From Chitinophagia bacterium (GTDB lineage: Bacteria; Bacteroidota; Bacteroidia; Chitinophagales; Chitinophagaceae), in the NCBI GenBank assembly GCA_010027295.1, contig RGVM01000045.1, forward strand, positions 1-10,466: a stretch of DNA of 10,466 nt, given 5' to 3'. The notes under the pieces were generated by a model that saw only the letters and a list, made by a program, of their open reading frames with translations, was not told where the DNA came from and did no database searches. A program made the translations under genes and the position numbers. Below are positions 7,736 through 10,466 of the stretch, in pieces; position 1 is the first letter of the stretch; every line of letters begins with the position of its first letter.

Positions 7736-8698
7736 TCATGCTGACACGGCTTCCTCGGCAGGGGCAGCCTTGTCCGGAATAAGCCTTCGCAGCATTCGTT
7801 CGAACATCGGCAGCGTCCCCACGAAGAGGAGGACCCCCAGGGTATTGAACAGCATGTGGGCATTGGCGATGCTCCGCTCCAGGGACTCGCCGCTGCTGAT
7901 ATACTGGACGAGGCCTACGAAAGGCTGGAAGAGAAGGAGTCCCAGGCTGATCGAGATGATGTTGAAGGTCAGGTGGAAGATGCCTGTCCGCAGGGCATCC
8001 CGGGTGCCCTTGATGGTGGCCAGAAGAGTATCGCTGCAAGTGCCGAGTTCGGCGCCGAGCATCACGGCGATGCCGCCCGACATCCCGATCATGCCCTTCT
8101 TCGCCAGGATGATCGCCATCCCCACCGTCGCCGAGGATGATTGGAGCCATAAAGTCACTACCGCCCCTACAAGGGCCCCCATGAGGGGTAGCTCCGTCCG
8201 CTTCATCCAATCGGCGAAACCCGGGTTGTCATGCATCGGCTCGACGGCATTCTCCATGGTGAATAGTCCGAAGAACAGGACGCCGAAATACAGGATCACC
8301 CTTCCGATGTTGCCGTTGCGCTCATTCCTTGACGCCATCAGCAGGACGAAGCCAATCAGCAGGAACACGGGTGAATACTTCCCCACATCCATCGCGATGA
8401 TCTGGCTGCTCACCGTCGTGCCGATGTTGGCGCCGAGCACGATGCCCATTGCCTGCCTGAGGGTCAGGAAGCCGGAGTTCACAAACACGATGGTGATGAT
8501 TATGACGGCAGATGAAGAGTCGAGCAGCGTGGTGACCACAAGACCCACCAGCACGCTCGAGAGAGTGTTGCCCGTGTACTTGGCCATCCAGGTCTTCGCA
8601 TTGTCGCCCAGGGCCGACCGGAGCGTGTCAGACAGGTGACTGATCGCATAGAGGAAGAGAATCAGCCCGGCAATCAGCAGGAGGATGGTTTCGGTCAT
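7736..8698 (-). CDS. Na+/phosphate cotransporter family (NptA-like) inner membrane protein, short form
   Basis: Integral membrane protein of the Na/Pi-cotransporter (SLC34/NptA) family, expected to move phosphate with sodium across the cytoplasmic membrane; direction and substrate are not proven by sequence. The 320 residues contain two inverted-type repeats, each with a serine-rich motif and a glycine motif: DSSSA (60-64) with GANIGTT (89-95), and QSSSA (186-190) with GAELGTC (215-221). About eight hydrophobic segments are visible, including one right at the start (ILLLIAGLILFLYAI). Bacterial NptA-type proteins are often about 550 residues with a C-terminal PhoU-like domain. Here the chain ends soon after the last membrane segment with a charged, Ala-rich tail, so PhoU is absent. 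The start ATG 8698 was chosen because the first hydrophobic helix begins there. The frame stays open to 8920, but that extension overlaps the cytochrome gene and is Pro/Cys-rich and non-family. Confidence 0.92.
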   Translation of the reverse strand: MTETILLLIAGLILFLYAISHLSDTLRSALGDNAKTWMAKYTGNTLSSVLVGLVVTTLLDSSSAVIIITIVFVNSGFLTLRQAMGIVLGANIGTTVSSQIIAMDVGKYSPVFLLIGFVLLMASRNERNGNIGRVILYFGVLFFGLFTMENAVEPMHDNPGFADWMKRTELPLMGALVGAVVTLWLQSSSATVGMAIILAKKGMIGMSGGIAVMLGAELGTCSDTLLATIKGTRDALRTGIFHLTFNIISISLGLLLFQPFVGLVQYISSGESLERSIANAHMLFNTLGVLLFVGTLPMFERMLRRLIPDKAAPAEEAVSA

Positions 8699-8727
8699 CT
8701 GGATGGAAATTGACTGGAAAGATGAGG

Positions 8728-8747
8728 AAAAGGGGCAGGCCGCCCTT
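8728..8747 (-). terminator. Possible terminator after the cytochrome c lipoprotein gene
   Basis: On the minus strand a GC-rich imperfect hairpin (GGGC, short loop, GCCC, flanked by AA and TT) ends in TTTT, about 43 nt after the stop at 8790 and about 30 nt before the symporter start. The stem is short and the T run is only four long, so this is a weak candidate. If real, it would separate the haem-protein pair from the symporter gene. Confidence 0.35.
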
Positions 8748-8789
8748 GTTATGTTTCGATGAACAGCCACCTCGATTTCCTCGGGACGC

Positions 8790-9356
8790 TCACAAATCTG
8801 TCCCGCCGCCGGATGCGACCCAGGCGTCGATGATCCGAAGCAGGCTGTCGGGCAGCAAGCCGGGGGGTGGCATGGGCGAGGGATTGCCCGCCAGGGCGCG
8901 CGCCCGTATCCGTTCGGCATGGACAGGCAGCTGGCAGGGGTTGTTCAGGTCGATGCCCGCATGCGGGTTGACACCCCCGTGGCAGCCTCCGCAGTGCCGG
9001 GAGAGCACTCCGGAGGCGGCAAGGAACCGCTGGCCGAATGCCCGACCACCAATGAATATTACTGTGTCCGCCGTGCACCCACCCGGATCCGACCAGCTGA
9101 GGGTGTGGCTGCCGGCCGACAGCCCCCTCACGGTATCCGCATCCGGACGGACCACCTGGCCGTCGATCATAAGGGCTCCGGTCAAACGGCGGCCTGCCGA
9201 CAGGACGATACGCCCGTCACGGCATTCGCTGGACGACGTGACCGAGAGCTTCGGGAACCCCTCCGGACACCGACCCTGCGACTTCCGGCAACCTGTTCCG
9301 GTGGCAAGGAAGCCGAGCAGGATAGAAACGGATATGAAAGCCTGCCGGCCCCTCAT
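8790..9356 (-). CDS. Mono-haem cytochrome c lipoprotein with Ig-like domain
   Basis: Small periplasmic or surface lipoprotein, 188 residues, likely an electron-transfer partner of the peroxidase encoded just upstream. The N-terminus is a lipoprotein-like signal, MRGRQAFISVSILLGFLATG then TGC, making Cys23 the acylation site; the -3 residue is Gly, so the lipobox is not ideal. Residues about 36-103 resemble an Ig-like beta-sandwich: a repeat-like ending of SHTLSWSDPGGCTADTV is typical of these domains in Bacteroidota, and paired Cys45/Cys94 could form a disulphide. Residues 112-188 form a class I-like cytochrome c domain with haem motif CGGCH (122-126, codons 8993-8979), the following HGGVNPHAGIDL stretch, a likely distal ligand Met162 in PSPMPPPG, and a C-terminal helix IIDAWVASGG. 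The start ATG overlaps the upstream stop as ATGA, indicating translational coupling. A longer open frame upstream is out of register with any family and was rejected. Confidence 0.88.
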   Translation of the reverse strand: MRGRQAFISVSILLGFLATGTGCRKSQGRCPEGFPKLSVTSSSECRDGRIVLSAGRRLTGALMIDGQVVRPDADTVRGLSAGSHTLSWSDPGGCTADTVIFIGGRAFGQRFLAASGVLSRHCGGCHGGVNPHAGIDLNNPCQLPVHAERIRARALAGNPSPMPPPGLLPDSLLRIIDAWVASGGGTDL

Positions 9357-10466
9357 CTTTCGTCGGTCAGGCTTCGCATGAACGCGACAAGTGAACGGCC
9401 CTCCGTCGGGGTAAGCCTGAGCGAGTCGAAGGGGAGCGTCTGCCAGGGCAGGTCGATCCCGATGCCTGTCCCGCCACCCTGCTGGTAGAACTCGACGACC
9501 TCCTCCAATGTCCGATACACCCCGTTGTGCATATAGGGCGATGTCAACTCGACGTTGCGGATGCCCGGCGTCTTGAAGGAGTACAGCAGGGGTTCCAGGC
9601 GGTTGATGAGATACCTTCCGGAATCCGGGTCGATGGCCGCACGCGTCCAGACGGGCCGGACGGGCACCCCGATCACCTCCGACTCGGCCTTGGCATACCA
9701 GGGCGGCACCGTGCCGTTGAACAGCGGGATGAAATGGCAGGTCGCACACTTCGCCTTGCCGGCGAAGACGTTGAACCCCTTCTTCTCCTCCGCCGTCAGG
9801 GCTCCGTCGTCACCCCGCAGGTAGGCGTCGAAACGCGACCGGAAGGGGCTGAGCGTGCGGAGGTATGCGGCGATGGCGTTACGGATGCGGTAGCCGTCCA
9901 GGCTGTCGCTGCCAAAGGCCCTCGTGACGGCCGCCCTCGCCTCCGGGCTGCGCCGGAAGCGTGCCGCGGCTTCCGATGGGGGTAGCCCGAACTCGGCGTC
10001 GTTCATCATCACATCGGCGATCTGGTCCTCCAGGGTCAGGGATCTCATGTCATGGAACTGCACGGGCTGCAGGGCGGCGTAGTAGAGCGTCGGCGTGTTC
10101 CTCCTGGCCCTGGCCCCGTGAACCCGGATGTCTGCCTTGGCCAGTCCGTCCGTAAACGCCCTTTCCGGCCGGTGGCAGGTGGCGCAACTCATGTTGGCAT
10201 GTCGCGAGAGGCCCTTCTCCGAGAATAGCAGTTTGCCCAGCTCAGCCTTCGCCGGCGTGGTGCGGGCGTCCGCAATGGCGGCATAGGCATCGGGGTCGAA
10301 GCCCTTTCCCCAGAATAGCTCCGACAGCGTGCCCCGGAAGGGCTTGGAGAAGATGCTGTCGGCCTCGTCGGGGGCCTCCGGGACCTGTGAGAGGGATTCG
10401 CTCAACGGCATCATCCGGTCGCGAAGGAAGGTCAGCCGGTCGAAGGTGTCGAAGTCGGGATTAGCT
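9353..10466 (-). CDS. Di-haem cytochrome c peroxidase / MauG family protein (5' end cut by window)
   Basis: Periplasmic di-haem enzyme of the cytochrome c peroxidase/MauG superfamily; members reduce H2O2 with electrons from a c-type cytochrome or oxidise protein or small-molecule partners. The frame is open to the right edge, so the true start and export signal are outside. ATG 10414 is only an internal Met: the 17 residues before it (DFDTFDRLTFLRDR region) look like the helical N-terminal extension found in many Bacteroidota homologues. Two CATCH haem motifs are present, at codons 10186-10172 (with SCATCHRPERAFTDG) and 9748-9734 (with KCATCHFIPLFNG). Between them lie RNTPTL and the DMRSLTLEDQI segment; after them come KTPGIRNV and YMHNGVYRTLEEVVEFY with its conserved Met. 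These are full hallmarks of the family, and the C-terminus is complete. The stop overlaps the next gene's ATG. Which substrate is used cannot be told from the sequence. Confidence 0.95.
   Translation of the reverse strand, partial: ANPDFDTFDRLTFLRDRMMPLSESLSQVPEAPDEADSIFSKPFRGTLSELFWGKGFDPDAYAAIADARTTPAKAELGKLLFSEKGLSRHANMSCATCHRPERAFTDGLAKADIRVHGARARRNTPTLYYAALQPVQFHDMRSLTLEDQIADVMMNDAEFGLPPSEAAARFRRSPEARAAVTRAFGSDSLDGYRIRNAIAAYLRTLSPFRSRFDAYLRGDDGALTAEEKKGFNVFAGKAKCATCHFIPLFNGTVPPWYAKAESEVIGVPVRPVWTRAAIDPDSGRYLINRLEPLLYSFKTPGIRNVELTSPYMHNGVYRTLEEVVEFYQQGGGTGIGIDLPWQTLPFDSLRLTPTEGRSLVAFMRSLTDER

Noticed and set aside
7686..8639. Plus-strand frame of 317 codons opposite the symporter gene
   Set aside because: Arg/Pro/Ser-rich composition without membrane segments or motifs; an antisense shadow of the symporter.
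8699..8920. N-terminal extension of the symporter
   Set aside because: The frame is open but would overlap the cytochrome gene by over 100 nt and adds a Cys/Pro-rich stretch. The family-like first membrane helix starts at ATG 8698.
9357..9749. N-terminal extension of the cytochrome c lipoprotein
   Set aside because: It lies inside the peroxidase gene in another frame. The signal peptide and ATGA overlap place the start at 9356.

Overview
The window is about 10.5 kb from a member of the Bacteroidota, probably a relatively GC-rich environmental lineage. The phylum is indicated by a SusC/RagA-type TonB-dependent receptor followed directly by a SusD-like lipoprotein, by several Bacteroidota-style lipoprotein signals, by the near absence of Shine-Dalgarno sequences, and by an Ig-like plus cytochrome c lipoprotein of a type common in this group. 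All seven genes lie on the minus strand, so transcription runs from high to low coordinates. Long plus-strand frames are antisense shadows of GC-rich genes. The two outermost genes are cut by the window edges. I see no tRNA, rRNA, CRISPR array, insertion sequence or phage gene.

Layout from the right edge, in transcription order. (1) 10466-9353: di-haem cytochrome c peroxidase/MauG family protein, 5' end outside the window. (2) 9356-8790: mono-haem cytochrome c lipoprotein with an Ig-like domain, overlapping gene 1 by ATGA. (3) 8698-7736: short Na+/phosphate symporter-family membrane protein without a PhoU tail. (4) 7636-6116: choice-of-anchor I beta-propeller-like protein. Its signal peptide is separated from the rest by an in-frame TGA exactly where the lipobox cysteine should be. 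(5) a 209-bp intergenic region containing a small hairpin. (6) 5906-2817: SusC/RagA receptor. (7) 2798-1332: SusD/RagB-type lipoprotein of the SusD-like_2 branch. (8) 1290 (or 1323) to the left edge: gamma-glutamyltransferase-family Ntn hydrolase precursor, cut within its small subunit.

Genes 6-8 look like one transcription unit, with gaps of 18 bp and 8-41 bp. The inferred role is uptake of a peptide-like or gamma-glutamyl substrate across the outer membrane, with a secreted Ntn hydrolase processing it. Genes 1-2 form a translationally coupled periplasmic haem-protein pair. Genes 3 and 4 may be linked through phosphate, but that is weak inference.

Nothing here clearly amounts to an undescribed system. 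The observation most worth checking is the TGA at the lipobox Cys codon of the choice-of-anchor I gene: a real nonsense mutation, a sequence error, or much less likely recoding. After that come the susC-susD-ggt arrangement and the altered gamma-glutamyl binding segment of the GGT-family enzyme.
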